The translations under genes and the position numbers were made by a program. A stretch of DNA of 64,000 bases from Halorubrum saccharovorum DSM 1137. GTDB lineage: Archaea > Halobacteriota > Halobacteria > Halobacteriales > Haloferacaceae. The notes below the pieces were generated by a model. That model was not told where the DNA came from, did no database searches, and saw only the letters and a program-made list of their open reading frames with translations. The first letter of the stretch is position 1, and every line of letters starts with the position of its first letter. This document shows, in pieces, positions 1 to 8,660 of this stretch. The stretch is from positions 199,816-263,815 of the forward strand of contig NZ_AOJE01000060.1 of assembly GCF_000337915.1 (NCBI RefSeq), written 5' to 3'.

Positions 1-191
1 TTTCCGCTCTCTCCCCCGACGGCGAGCCGGAAATAAAACACCTCATCGACCGGGTCGTACCCGTACGACACCGGGACCGAGTGCGGGGGGTCGTCGCCGG
101 CCGTCGACAGGGAGAGAACTCCCGTCCCGGATCGCCCGAGGAACTCGTCGCGCTCGTCGTCCTCCATCTGGACCGCGTCGGGGCCGGTCAT
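1..191 (-). CDS. Pyridoxamine 5'-phosphate oxidase-family flavin-binding protein (N-terminal part only)
   Basis: Only the first 63 residues lie in the window; the gene runs off the left edge. The ATG at 189-191 opens MTGPDAVQMEDDERDEFLG. It continues with GRSGTGVLSLST and PHSVPVSYGYD, the first strands of the split-barrel FMN-binding fold found in many short haloarchaeal proteins annotated as pyridoxamine 5'-phosphate oxidase-related. Members of this family bind FMN or other flavins or haem; true pyridoxine salvage activity is rarely shown, so no reaction is assigned. It is divided from the regulator gene to its right by 132 bases that contain a short tandem repeat. The family call is fairly safe; the function is unknown. 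Confidence 0.7.
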   Translation of the reverse strand, partial: MTGPDAVQMEDDERDEFLGRSGTGVLSLSTAGDDPPHSVPVSYGYDPVDEVFYFRLAVGGESG

Positions 192-265
192 ACGTGACGT
201 TGGACGGGCACGATAATGAAGGTCGGCCACGGACCGCGAAGGGAGCGAAATGCGTCGACCCGTTG

Positions 266-315
266 CGTCTCGCCGACGCGTCGGTCCGTTCGTCTCGCCG
301 ACGCGTCGACCCGTT
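266..315. repeat. 25-base tandem repeat between two genes
   Basis: Two adjacent 25-base units (266-290 and 291-315) begin CGTCTCGCCGACGCGTCG and differ at one or two positions. A partial copy of the end of the unit lies just before them, at about 252-265. The repeat lies downstream of the regulator stop codon, in a non-coding gap. No function is visible; replication slippage is the simplest origin. Confidence 0.6.
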
Positions 316-323
316 TCGACTCC

Positions 324-1223
324 CTACACGATCGCGCGGACGATCGCGGCCGCCTCCGACGCGGTCGGTGCGAGGACGTACACGATCGGCTCGATGCCGA
401 CCGCACCGGTCTGATAGAGGACGAGCGTGTCGTTCGGACCGGCGTCGGCGACCGCGTCGGCGACCGCCTCGCTCGTCGGGCGCTCGGGGTCGAACTCCGC
501 CGTCGGATGGTCGGTAGCGAGCGCCTCGACGGTCTCGGGCGCGTACCGCACGTTCACCGCGCCGCGGGCGGTCGCGCCCGCCTCGCGCGCGGCGAGCAGG
601 ACCGTCGCGACGTGCTCGCTCACGCCGAACTCGGGCTCGCCCGGCACCATCGCCTGCCCCTTCACGTCGACGAGGCGACCGGGAACGGCCGCCACGTCGT
701 CGATCGTCCGGGCGTCGTCGAGACACTCGGCGACGTTTGCACCGACGTTCGGGATGAGCCCGGCGAAGCCGGAGGCGTTCGTCAGGGTCCGGAGCCCGCG
801 CCGGACCGACGAGAGGACGCGCTCGCGCTCGCGGAGCCCGCTGTCCGGGTCGTGGACCGAGAACTCCACCTCGGCGTCGGCGAGCGCGGGCATCGCCTCC
901 TCGTGGAGGTCCGCGAGGAGGTCCCCCTCCTCCAGCCGGCGGATCAGCACCTCGATCTCGACGAGCGCCGCGACCGGGGTCATCTCCCCCGCGGCGAGCC
1001 CCTCGCCCACGCGCTCCACGAGCTCTCGGACGCGCTCGTCGGCGACGATCCGGTCGTGGCGGGCCACGTCGCCGTGGGCGTACTTCGAGACGGCCGACTG
1101 CGAGATGCCGAGCGCGTCGGCGACCTCGCGCTGGGTGAAGCCGCGCTCGCGGAGGTCCTCCGCCAGCATCGAGCGCACCGTCGGGAGGAACTCGTCGACG
1201 ACGACCTCTTCGATGAACCTCAT
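324..1223 (-). CDS. HTH transcriptional regulator with C-terminal ThiN (thiamine-phosphate-binding) domain, ThiR-like
   Basis: A 299-residue protein. The N-terminus carries a Xre-type helix-turn-helix (about residues 25-55: [20 protein letters not shown]). The C-terminal half matches the ThiN-type domain ([17 protein letters not shown], then [19 protein letters not shown] and [15 protein letters not shown]). In archaea this fusion is the thiamine regulator ThiR, in which ThiN acts as sensor rather than thiamine-phosphate synthase. Its start ATG overlaps the end of dcd by four bases, so the two are one operon. The window also holds thi4 at 40-41 kb, a likely target. The start is set by the overlap; a longer upstream reading would run through dcd in another frame. 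Confidence 0.82.
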   Translation of the reverse strand: MRFIEEVVVDEFLPTVRSMLAEDLRERGFTQREVADALGISQSAVSKYAHGDVARHDRIVADERVRELVERVGEGLAAGEMTPVAALVEIEVLIRRLEEGDLLADLHEEAMPALADAEVEFSVHDPDSGLRERERVLSSVRRGLRTLTNASGFAGLIPNVGANVAECLDDARTIDDVAAVPGRLVDVKGQAMVPGEPEFGVSEHVATVLLAAREAGATARGAVNVRYAPETVEALATDHPTAEFDPERPTSEAVADAVADAGPNDTLVLYQTGAVGIEPIVYVLAPTASEAAAIVRAIV

Positions 1224-1861
1224 CGATCGCCCTCCGCGTTCTCGGCGTCCGCCTCGGCCTCCCCCTCCGCCTCGTGCCCGTCCCCGTCGAACTCCGGGTC
1301 GGAGCCGATCCGGGAGGCCTGCGGGCCGTCCTGGTCCTGGTACTTCGAGCCGCGCTCGACGCCGTACGGGCGGTTCGCGGGCGACTTGAGCTCCGTGAAG
1401 ATGAGCTGCGAGACGCGCATCCCGGGCGTGAGCGCCACGGGCGCGGTGCCGAGGTTCGACAGTTCGAGCGTGATCTGGCCCTTGTATCCCGGATCGACGA
1501 TCCCCGCGGTGGCGTGGATGACGATCGCGAGCCGCCCGAGCGACGACCGCCCCTGCACGGTCGCGAGCAGGTCCGGCGGGATCTCGACGCGCTCGGTCGT
1601 CGTCCCGAGCACGAAGTCGCCGGGGTGGAGGATGAACTCCTCGCCCTCGGGCACCCGCGTCTCCGTGACGTAGTCGCCGACCTCGTCGGCCTCGGTCGGG
1701 TGGATACAGGGGATGTTCGTGCGCTGGAACTCCAGGAAGCGCTCGCCGAGCCGCAGGTCGACGCTCGCGGGCTGGACCTGCTGGTCGACGTCGTCGAGCG
1801 GCTCGACCACCAGGTCCCCGTCCGCGAGGCGGTCGAGGATGTCCGCGTCCGACAGGATCAT
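1220..1861 (-). CDS. dcd: dCTP deaminase
   Basis: A 213-residue protein that converts dCTP to dUTP (or to dUMP if bifunctional) on the route to dTMP. It opens [17 protein letters not shown] and keeps the family core [12 protein letters not shown], then [12 protein letters not shown] (nucleotide-binding and active-site segment, about 114-125), [11 protein letters not shown] and ITLELSNLG. The last 30 residues form an acidic Glu/Ala/Asp tail typical of halophiles. A TATA-like TTTTTAA box sits about 27 bases before the ATG, so the transcript is probably leaderless. The next gene, a ThiR-like regulator, overlaps its stop codon. Whether it also has dUTPase activity cannot be decided by reading. 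Confidence 0.95.
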   Translation of the reverse strand: MILSDADILDRLADGDLVVEPLDDVDQQVQPASVDLRLGERFLEFQRTNIPCIHPTEADEVGDYVTETRVPEGEEFILHPGDFVLGTTTERVEIPPDLLATVQGRSSLGRLAIVIHATAGIVDPGYKGQITLELSNLGTAPVALTPGMRVSQLIFTELKSPANRPYGVERGSKYQDQDGPQASRIGSDPEFDGDGHEAEGEAEADAENAEGDR

Positions 1862-1978
1862 GTCGGATGAGGGTCGCCGACCGGGTTAAAAACTCCCGAA
1901 TCCGCGGACGCCCACGAGGCGACAGCGGAGCCGGGTCGTCGCGGGCCGTCACGCCGCCGGCCCTTCCGCCACCGGCCC

Positions 1979-2758
1979 TCACGCCGCCGCGAGCAGCAGC
2001 CCGAGCAGCGCGAAGACGCCCGCGACCGCGCCGGCGACGCCCCGGTCGAGGTCGTGGTACGCCTCCAGCCCGCCGACGACCACGACCCACTGGACCGCGA
2101 TCACGACCGCGGAGGCGGCGAGAAGCGGCCCCTGCATCGCGGAGATGGCCGCGACGATCTCGTTCGCGATCGCCTCCAGCGTGGTCCCGTCAACCGTCGT
2201 CGTCGCGAGCGCGTACCAGATCGCGGCGAGCCCGGCGACCAGTCGGGCCAGCTCTGCGGCCATCGCCCACGCCGCGATCCCGAACGAGTCGCCGACGGAG
2301 CCGGCGCCGCCGGCGAGGCGCGCCCCGCCGTGGAGCGCGAGCGCGAAGACCGCCCACCAGATCGGTACCCCGATCAGCGCGTAGCCGACGTAGCCGCCCA
2401 CCGCGCTCCGCAGCTCTTCGCCCACGTCCACGTCGACCCGTTCGGGCCGGTCGCACTGCTCGGCCAAGACGCCGTTCCCGTCGTCATCGCCGAACGCCTC
2501 GCAGGTCGACTCCGGCGGGCGGTCCGGATTGTCGACCGTCACCTCGCGGTCGATCGTCGCGTCGAAGGCGGCTCCCAGCGCGACGACCCCGAAGGTCGTC
2601 GCGAGGGTGACGACCACGACGACGCCGACCGCGAGGCCGCCACCCCCCGGCTTGAGTCGCCGGAAGCCGGCGCGCGAGCGATCGAGGAGACCGGCGACGA
2701 GCCCGGAGAGGGCGGCGAGCGGGGAGGGCATGAACGGCGGATCCGCGCGATCGGACAA
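1979..2758 (-). CDS. Yip1-domain integral membrane protein
   Basis: A 259-residue membrane protein. After a basic N-terminus (RSRAGFRRLKPGGG) come about five hydrophobic segments: around residues 43-65, 125-145, 155-180, 205-230 and 240-259. The first is followed by a hydrophilic, cysteine-containing extracytoplasmic loop with acidic runs (STCEAFGDDDGNG, AEQCDRPERV). The arrangement fits the Yip1 family common in haloarchaea, whose role is unknown. It stands alone, convergent with nothing and divergent from polX. A second ATG eight codons in (MPSPLAALSGL) is an equally possible start. Confidence 0.7.
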   Translation of the reverse strand: MSDRADPPFMPSPLAALSGLVAGLLDRSRAGFRRLKPGGGGLAVGVVVVVTLATTFGVVALGAAFDATIDREVTVDNPDRPPESTCEAFGDDDGNGVLAEQCDRPERVDVDVGEELRSAVGGYVGYALIGVPIWWAVFALALHGGARLAGGAGSVGDSFGIAAWAMAAELARLVAGLAAIWYALATTTVDGTTLEAIANEIVAAISAMQGPLLAASAVVIAVQWVVVVGGLEAYHDLDRGVAGAVAGVFALLGLLLAAA

Positions 2759-2843
2759 GTGCCTTGCCCATCGATCGCGGAAACGCCGAGGGCCGCGACG
2801 ATCGCTCTCACTTATTAGTACCGTCCGACCGAACCCTCACCCA

Positions 2844-4601
2844 ATGAGCCGCAACGACGAGGTCGCCGCCCTCTTAGAGGAGTTCGCCGACCGGCTCGAA
2901 GCGACCGGCGTCGAGTACAAGCCGACCGCCTACCGCCGCGCCGCGGAGAACGTCCGCGAGCACACCGCGCCGATCGAGAACCTCGCGGGGGAGGGGGAGG
3001 ACGCGGTCGCCGAGATCGACCGCGTCGGCGACGCGATCGCCTCGAAGATCGTCGAGTACTTCGAGACCGGATCGATCGCGGAGCTGGAGGACCTCCGCGA
3101 GGAGCTGCCCGCCGACATCGAGGCGCTGACAGCGGTCGAGGGCGTCGGGCCGAAGACCGTCGGGAGCCTTTACGAGGCGCTCGGTGTCACTACCCTCGAC
3201 GAGCTGGAGAAAGCGGCCGAGGGGGAGAAAATCCGCGAGGTCTCCGGATTCGGCGCCACGACCGAGCAGAACATCCTCGACAACATCCCGTTCGCGCGCG
3301 AGGCTCGGGAGCGCACCAGGCTCGGCGACGCGCGCCCGGTCGCGGACGCCGCCCTGTCGTACCTCGCCGACCTCGACGCGGTCGCCGAGGCCGAGGTCTG
3401 CGGCTCGATCCGGCGCTGGAAGGACACCATCGGCGACGTCGACCTGCTCGTCGCCAGCCGGGAGCGCGAGCCGATCGTCGAGGCGTTCACCGACTGGCCC
3501 GAGGCCGACGCGACGATCGAGGCCGGCACCGGGAAGGCGAGCGTCCGCGCGAGCGGCACTCGGGTCGACCTCCGGATCGTCGACGGCGAGGAGTTCGGGT
3601 CGGCGCTCCAGTACTTCACCGGCTCGCGCGCCCACAACGTCGCGGTGCGCAACCGCGCGCTCGACCGCGACCTGAAGCTCAACGAGTACGGCCTGTTCGA
3701 CGTGAGCGGCGTCGACGACCCCGACGCCGGCCAGCGGGTCGGCGAGCGCGTCGCGGGCGCGAGCGAGGACGGCGTCTACGAGGCGCTCGACATGGACCCC
3801 GTCCCGCCCGAACTCCGAGAGGACAACGGCGAGGTCGCGGCGGCCGCGGCGGGGGATCTCCCAGACCTCGTCGAGACCGCCGACCTCCGCGGCGACCTCC
3901 ACACCCACACCGACTGGTCGGACGGGAGCTTCTCGATCGCGGAGATGATCGGGGCGGCCGCGGAGCGCAGCTACGACGTGCACGCGGTCACCGATCACGC
4001 CGCCGGACCGGGGATATTCGGGAACACCGGGCTCGGCGAGGCCGAGATCGCTGAGCAGGCGGAGGCCGTCGACGAAGCCAGTGACGCCGTCGACGCCGAC
4101 GTCGAGGTCCTCCACGGGATCGAGGCCAACATCGACGCCGAGGGGGCGATCACCACCGACGACGACACCCTCGCCGACCTCGATCTGGTCGTCGCCTCGC
4201 CGCACTCCGCGCTGGGGCAGGACTCCGACGCCGCCACGGAGCGGCTGATCCGGGCGGTCGAACACCCCCACGTCGACGTCCTCGGCCACCCGACGGGGCG
4301 GATCATCAACAGTCGCCCCGGTCTCGCCCCCGACGTGGAGGCCGTGGTCGAGGCGGCCGCGGCCGCCGGCACCGCGATCGAGGTGAACGCGAACCCGGCC
4401 CGGCTCGACGCCGACGGCGACGCGGTCCGGGCCGCGATCGACGCGGGCGCGACGATCGCCGTCAATACCGACGCGCACGCGCCCCGCGAGCTCGACAACG
4501 TCCGGTACGGGGCCCACACCGCCCGGCGCGGCTGGGCCGAGGCCGCCGACGTGCTCAACGCGCGGTCGCCCGACGAGATCCGGGAGTTCCTCGACGACTG
4601 A
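2844..4601 (+). CDS. polX: DNA polymerase X family protein (Pol beta-like core with C-terminal PHP domain)
   Basis: A 585-residue protein for gap-filling repair synthesis. Residues 1-90 form the 8-kDa-like helix-hairpin-helix region, and TAVEGVGPKTVGSLYEALG is a second hairpin. The palm signature CGSIRRWKDTIGDVDLLV (about 188-205) carries the paired aspartates, and TGSRAHNVAVRNRAL follows. From about 345 a PHP metal-dependent phosphoesterase domain begins (GDLHTHTDWSDGSFS, VTDHAAGPG, VLGHPTGR, NTDAHAPREL). It would give 3'-5' exonuclease or AP-site processing, as known for bacterial and archaeal PolX. A TATA-like CTTATTAG lies 27-33 bases upstream. Its stop overlaps the next start by one base. 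Confidence 0.94.
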   Translation: MSRNDEVAALLEEFADRLEATGVEYKPTAYRRAAENVREHTAPIENLAGEGEDAVAEIDRVGDAIASKIVEYFETGSIAELEDLREELPADIEALTAVEGVGPKTVGSLYEALGVTTLDELEKAAEGEKIREVSGFGATTEQNILDNIPFAREARERTRLGDARPVADAALSYLADLDAVAEAEVCGSIRRWKDTIGDVDLLVASREREPIVEAFTDWPEADATIEAGTGKASVRASGTRVDLRIVDGEEFGSALQYFTGSRAHNVAVRNRALDRDLKLNEYGLFDVSGVDDPDAGQRVGERVAGASEDGVYEALDMDPVPPELREDNGEVAAAAAGDLPDLVETADLRGDLHTHTDWSDGSFSIAEMIGAAAERSYDVHAVTDHAAGPGIFGNTGLGEAEIAEQAEAVDEASDAVDADVEVLHGIEANIDAEGAITTDDDTLADLDLVVASPHSALGQDSDAATERLIRAVEHPHVDVLGHPTGRIINSRPGLAPDVEAVVEAAAAAGTAIEVNANPARLDADGDAVRAAIDAGATIAVNTDAHAPRELDNVRYGAHTARRGWAEAADVLNARSPDEIREFLDD

Positions 4602-5116
4602 TGCCGACCGAGGGTTCGGCCGACGACGACGAACCGACCGCCGACGGGGAGACCCCTCGCGTTCTCCTCGACGTGATGTGTGGCAAACTCGCCACCTACC
4701 TCCGGATGTGCGGCTACGACGCCGCCTACGCGCTCGACCGCGGGATCGAGGACGACGACCGGCTCCTGTCGCTGGCCGCGGATGAGGAGCGGACCCTGAT
4801 CACCCGCGACCGCGAGCTCGCCGCCCGCGCCGCCGACGCGGTCCTCCTCACCGAGCGCGACGTGCTCGACCAGCTCCGCGAGCTCGCCGCCGCGGGTTAC
4901 CCCGTCGCACTCGCCGACGAGCCGACCCGCTGTGGCGCCTGCAACGGGCGCGTCGAGCGGGTCGACTCGGAGGGCGGGGACGACGGGGACGACGCGGATC
5001 CGCCGGAGTACGTGCCAAACGATCGCCGTCCCGCGTGGCGCTGTCGCGACTGCGGCCGCTGGTTCTGGAAGGGGGGTCACTGGGAGTCGGTCGCCGAGCG
5101 ACTCGCCGAGGTCTGA
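4601..5116 (+). CDS. Mut7-C RNase domain protein with C-terminal zinc ribbon
   Basis: A 171-residue protein. The N-terminal PIN-like Mut7-C domain shows LDVMCGKLATYLRMCGYD and ALDRGIEDDDRLL, then RTLITRDRELAARA and VLLTERDVLDQL. The C-terminus has two cysteine pairs, CGACNGRV and WRCRDCGRWFWKGGHW, forming a zinc ribbon. Family members are predicted RNases related to the C-terminus of Mut-7; no substrate is known. The ATG shares a base with the polX stop codon, so translation is coupled. That suggests a nucleic-acid processing role, which is inference. Confidence 0.85.
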   Translation: MPTEGSADDDEPTADGETPRVLLDVMCGKLATYLRMCGYDAAYALDRGIEDDDRLLSLAADEERTLITRDRELAARAADAVLLTERDVLDQLRELAAAGYPVALADEPTRCGACNGRVERVDSEGGDDGDDADPPEYVPNDRRPAWRCRDCGRWFWKGGHWESVAERLAEV

Positions 5117-5169
5117 GACCCCCCCCCCGAGCGAAACCGGTTTGCCCGCGACTCGCCTACGGTCGCGTA

Positions 5170-5814
5170 ATGGACCGCGAGCAGGCCGTCGCCCGGCTGG
5201 AGACCCTCGTCGACCGCGTCGAACGCGAGACCATGCCGGTCCCCGTCCGCGAGGTGTGGGCGTTCGGCGACGTGGCGCTCGGGCTCGACCCCGTCGAGCG
5301 GCTCGACGTGTACGTCACCAAGGACGTGATCATGGGCGGCGATCGCGAGGCCGCCGCCGAGTTCGCGGCCGAGTACGGCGTCAAGGGCGTCGGTACCTCC
5401 GTCCGCGCCGAGTGGGCCGAGGCGCACCCGGACCGCGTGCGCGCGAGCGACAACGGGTACGCCGCGCCCGAGAAATGCCTCGCGGCCGAGCTCATTGGCG
5501 ATGAGGAGCCGATCCACCTCGAAGTGTGCAACGCGAGCTTCGAGGACAACGTGCGCCAGCGCCTGAAGGGCGCGCTCGCCCGCGACGCCTACGAGGAGGT
5601 GCTCGACCCGCGCGGCGTCTGCCTGTGGGTCGACGGCACCCGCGACGAGGAGGCGTTCGACCGGCTGCGCGAGGCCTCCCTCGCGATGCCGACGCTCCCG
5701 GCCGCGCTCGGTATGCTCGGCGCCGACGAGGACGTGGCCAACGAGGCGGCCGACGTGCTCAAGCGGCGGCGCGCCGAGCAGGAGGGATCGTCGGTGCGCG
5801 GAGATATGGTCTAA
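5170..5814 (+). CDS. Conserved haloarchaeal protein of unknown function
   Basis: A 214-residue soluble protein starting MDREQAVARLETLVDRVERE at 5170. I do not recognise a characterised family. Visible features are an N-terminal helix, then VWAFGDVALGLDPVERLDVYV, which faintly recalls the start of a nucleotidyltransferase fold without its metal aspartates. A central APEKCLAAELIGDEEPIHLEVC follows, and a C-terminal helical part ends KRRRAEQEG. No signal peptide or membrane segment is seen. It follows the Mut7-C gene by 53 bases on the same strand. A start further upstream in frame exists but would overlap that gene. Confidence 0.75.
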   Translation: MDREQAVARLETLVDRVERETMPVPVREVWAFGDVALGLDPVERLDVYVTKDVIMGGDREAAAEFAAEYGVKGVGTSVRAEWAEAHPDRVRASDNGYAAPEKCLAAELIGDEEPIHLEVCNASFEDNVRQRLKGALARDAYEEVLDPRGVCLWVDGTRDEEAFDRLREASLAMPTLPAALGMLGADEDVANEAADVLKRRRAEQEGSSVRGDMV

Positions 5815-5912
5815 CTCGGTGCTCGTCTCCCCGGTGCGCGCCGGGCGAGCGCCCGCTGCCCGGGGTTGACCGCCACCGGACGGTTTTTGAGCGAGTTCGC
5901 CGTGTGGACGGT

Positions 5913-7067
5913 ATGCCAACACCCACCAATCGGGTCCGGCGAGCGGAGCGCTCGCGGATCCGCGTGATGTTCGACCTCGCGCAGCGTCACGACGGTGACC
6001 TCGTCAGGTTGGAGGTCGGCGAACCCGACTTCGACACGCCCGAGCACGTGATCGACGCGGCCGCGAGCGCCGCCCGCGACGGCGCGACGCATTACACCTC
6101 GAACGCGGGGCTCCCGGAGTGCCGGCGGGCCATCAGCGACACGCTCGCCGACGAGTACGGCGTCGAACACGACCCCGACGAAGTCGTCGTCACCGTCGGC
6201 GGGATGGAGGCGCTCCACCTGGCGGTCCTCGCGACGGTGTCGCCCGACGAGGAGCTGCTCGTTCCGGGGCCGACGTGGCCCAACTACGAGACGCAGGCGA
6301 CGCTCGCCGACGGGAGGTTTCGCGAGGTCCCGATGCCCGCCGAGACGGGGTTCGCTCTCGACGCCGACCGCGTGATCGACGCGATGAGCGACGACACCGC
6401 GGCGGTCGTGCTCACGACGCCCTCGAACCCCACCGGTCGCGTCTTCGACCCCGACGAGTGTCGGGCGGTCGTCGAGGCCGCCGCCGACCACGACGCCTAC
6501 GTGATCGCGGACGAGGTGTACCTCGGGCTCACCTACGACGGTCCCGTCGAGGGTATCGCCGCGTACACCGACCACCCGGACCACGTGCTGACGGTCGGCT
6601 CCTGCTCGAAGCGGTACGCGATGACCGGATGGCGGCTCGGCTGGCTCGCGGGCGACCGGCACGTGCTCGACGAGGTGGTGACGGTCCGCGAGTCGACCAC
6701 CGCCTGCGCGCCGAGCGTCTCACAGCACGCCGCGATCGCCGCCCTGACCAGGCCGCAGGAGCCGTTCCAGGAGATGTATCGGGCGTTCGAGGAGCGTCGC
6801 GACCTCGTCGCCGACCGGATCGACGCCATCGACGGGCTCTCCGCTCCCCGCCCCGAGGGCGCGTTCTACGCCTTCCTCGACCCCGGGATCGACGCCCCCG
6901 CCGTCGACGTCGCGAAGCACCTCCTCCGGGAGCACGGCGTCGTGCTCGCCCCCGGTGACGGCTTCGGCGACACGGCCCCCGGGCGGCTCCGGCTCTCCTT
7001 CGCCAACTCCGTCGACCGGCTCGAAGAGGGATTCGACCGGATCGAGGCCGGATTGGCGGAGTACTGA
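5913..7067 (+). CDS. Pyridoxal-phosphate aminotransferase, class I/II (aspartate aminotransferase-like)
   Basis: A 384-residue fold-type I aminotransferase. Key segments are LEVGEPDFDTPEHV (substrate end), NAGLPECRRAI, VTVGGMEALHLAVLA, LVPGPTWPNYE, TTPSNPTGRVF, and VIADEVYLGLTYDG with the PLP-binding Asp and Tyr. SCSKRYAMTGWRLGW contains the Schiff-base lysine, and GRLRLSFAN the carboxylate-binding arginine. The amino donor and acceptor cannot be fixed by reading; aspartate, alanine or aromatic amino acids are all possible. A TTTTTGA box lies about 27 bases before the ATG, supporting a leaderless start here. Confidence 0.9.
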   Translation: MPTPTNRVRRAERSRIRVMFDLAQRHDGDLVRLEVGEPDFDTPEHVIDAAASAARDGATHYTSNAGLPECRRAISDTLADEYGVEHDPDEVVVTVGGMEALHLAVLATVSPDEELLVPGPTWPNYETQATLADGRFREVPMPAETGFALDADRVIDAMSDDTAAVVLTTPSNPTGRVFDPDECRAVVEAAADHDAYVIADEVYLGLTYDGPVEGIAAYTDHPDHVLTVGSCSKRYAMTGWRLGWLAGDRHVLDEVVTVRESTTACAPSVSQHAAIAALTRPQEPFQEMYRAFEERRDLVADRIDAIDGLSAPRPEGAFYAFLDPGIDAPAVDVAKHLLREHGVVLAPGDGFGDTAPGRLRLSFANSVDRLEEGFDRIEAGLAEY

Positions 7068-7119
7068 CTGCCGGCGGTCTCCCCGTCGCGCTCGCGGGTC
7101 GCGGGCCGCTCGCCGATCC

Positions 7120-7926
7120 CTACGCCACCCGTCCCACGGTCACGTCGAAGGGGACGCGCTCGACGCGCTCGTACTCCTCGGCTCCGATCGCGTCGACCAC
7201 CTCGCGACCCATCTCCCGCCAGCGCCGCCGCAGGTCGTCGTACGCGGCCTCGGAGGTCGCCGCGATCAGCTCCTCGCGGTGGTCGGCCAGCCCCGCGCCC
7301 GAGGCCTTCCGCGCCGCGGCGGTCAACGCCGGCTCCGCGTACGGCGCCGCGACCCGCTTCTCGTGGACGTAGCGCCGAGTCCGCACGTCGTCGAGCCCCG
7401 CCGCCGCGAACGCGTCGCGGACGCGGTCGCCGAGCGCCACGTCGGTGTCGACCCCCCGCAGGTACGCCTCCCGCGCCTCGCGCTCCAGGCGCTCCTCGGC
7501 GTCGACGGTGGAGGTGACCGTCACGTCGGCGTTGTCGGGTTCGATCGCAGCGACGATGTCTGAGGAGACCCGCGAGAACTCTCGGACCGCGGCGGCCGGG
7601 TCAGGGAGGTTGATGAGGAGGGCCTGACAGACCGCGAGGTCGACGGCGTCGTTCGGGAGGGGGAGCCGCGTCGCGTCGCCGACGACGTACGGGAGCCCCG
7701 TTTCCGCCCGGGCGACTCGCAGCAGTTCGGGGTCCGCGTCGACGCCGATCACGGTCGCGTCGGGGCCCGCCTCCGAGTCGAGGACGCGGGTCAGTTCGCC
7801 GGTGCCGCAGCCGGCGTCGAGGACGTGGCGGCGGCTCGACAGGTCGAGGTCCGCGAGGGCCTCCCGGCCGTCGGCCCACATCCCGCGGCGGGTGTGTTCG
7901 AGGTAGTCCGCGGAGAAACGTCGCAC
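7120..7926 (-). CDS. Class I SAM-dependent methyltransferase
   Basis: A 268-residue methyltransferase read from a GTG at 7926 (VRRFSADYLEHTRRGMW). The SAM-binding signature is HVLDAGCGTGELTRVL, followed by VIGVDADPELLRVA, VVGDATRLPLPNDAVDLAVC and LINLPDPAAAVREFSRV. The C-terminal part is helical, basic and acidic in turn, without a recognisable substrate domain. The GTG is chosen because a TATA-like GTTTATTT lies 23-30 bases upstream, as expected for a leaderless transcript, and no ATG precedes the motif at a sensible distance. The methylated substrate is unknown. Confidence 0.85.
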   Translation of the reverse strand: MRRFSADYLEHTRRGMWADGREALADLDLSSRRHVLDAGCGTGELTRVLDSEAGPDATVIGVDADPELLRVARAETGLPYVVGDATRLPLPNDAVDLAVCQALLINLPDPAAAVREFSRVSSDIVAAIEPDNADVTVTSTVDAEERLEREAREAYLRGVDTDVALGDRVRDAFAAAGLDDVRTRRYVHEKRVAAPYAEPALTAAARKASGAGLADHREELIAATSEAAYDDLRRRWREMGREVVDAIGAEEYERVERVPFDVTVGRVA

Positions 7927-7948
7927 GCTCCCGCGTTCGGCGCAGGAG

Positions 7949-7956
7949 AAATAAAC
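7949..7956 (-). promoter_or_regulatory. TATA-like box of the methyltransferase gene
   Basis: On the minus strand this reads GTTTATTT. It is centred about 26 bases before the GTG at 7926 in otherwise GC-rich DNA, matching archaeal TATA spacing for leaderless genes. It supports the GTG start. Confidence 0.55.
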
Positions 7957-8009
7957 GGTACGGAACTCGGTCGTCGTCGCCGTCGTCGCCTCACTCCGCG
8001 TCGTCCGTC

Positions 8010-8525
8010 TCACTCCGCCTCGCCGCCGCCACCCTCGCTGTCGCCGCCGCCACCCTCGCCGTCGCCGCCGCCACCCTCGCCGTCGCCGCCGACCCCCGCC
8101 AGGTCCGCGAGGAGCGCGGCGGTGACCCCGGCGCAGTAGCCGACGAACGCCCCGCTCAGCCCGACGAGCGCGAACGACATCGTCACTCCGCTCAGCGGCG
8201 CGTCGCCGCCGCCCACGCCGGGAACGCCGAACACGGTGCCGACGACCACGAGCGCGGCGAACACGAGCGCGGGCACGACGCCCACCGTCAGACACGCCGG
8301 CCCTCCGCAGCGCGCGTACGCGCCGGCGGCCGCGATCGGCGCCGGAGCGTAAAACACCAACAGCGGGACGAGGCGGTCCGTCACCGCCGCCGCGGCCTGA
8401 ATGTCAGCGAGGTCGGCGACGACCGCGACCGCCAGCGCCAGCGCCACGAGACCGGCGAACCCCCCGACCATCGTGAGGGCCAACCGGCGTCGACGACCGA
8501 TGAGCAGCGCCTCAGTGGTGGTCAT
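8010..8525 (-). CDS. Haloarchaeal membrane protein with glycine/acidic repeat tail
   Basis: A 171-residue protein with four likely membrane segments (about 15-37, 48-70, 78-100, 112-138). After a short charged N-terminus (LLIGRRRRL), the chain ends in a tail built of three seven-residue units of the form GDGEGGG, GDGEGGG, GDSEGGG, followed by GEAE. I do not recognise a family, although similar four-helix proteins of about this size are common in haloarchaea. The tail is encoded by a 21-base tandem repeat. The upstream region to the next gene contains AT-rich sequence suitable for a promoter. Function unknown. Confidence 0.75.
   Translation of the reverse strand: MTTTEALLIGRRRRLALTMVGGFAGLVALALAVAVVADLADIQAAAAVTDRLVPLLVFYAPAPIAAAGAYARCGGPACLTVGVVPALVFAALVVVGTVFGVPGVGGGDAPLSGVTMSFALVGLSGAFVGYCAGVTAALLADLAGVGGDGEGGGGDGEGGGGDSEGGGGEAE
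8021..8083. repeat. Three 21-base tandem units inside a membrane-protein gene
   Basis: Units at 8021-8041, 8042-8062 and 8063-8083 are identical except for one base. Because 21 is a multiple of three, copy-number change would alter tail length without a frameshift. They encode the Gly/Asp/Glu tail of the 8010-8525 protein. Confidence 0.85.
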
Positions 8526-8630
8526 ATCCGTGGATCACGGCTCCCGCCATATAAAGGCGCGTCGGACGCTTTTAACTGAATCAACGGATCCGCCGCGCTC
8601 GCTCCCGTGGCGGTATAATCGGAGAGGGGT

Positions 8631-8660
8631 CACTCAGCCAGAGCTCACTCAGCCAGAGCT
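8631..8660. repeat. Two 15-base direct repeats at the nfo stop codon
   Basis: CACTCAGCCAGAGCT occurs at 8631-8645 and 8646-8660, with a partial third copy starting inside nfo at 8661. In the nfo frame each unit presents a TGA, so the stop is repeated at 15-base intervals downstream. Confidence 0.7.

Noticed and set aside
1227..2090. N-terminal extension of the ThiR-like gene to 2090
   Set aside because: It would run through dcd in another frame and reads as Arg-rich noise. The conserved start [12 protein letters not shown] overlaps dcd properly.
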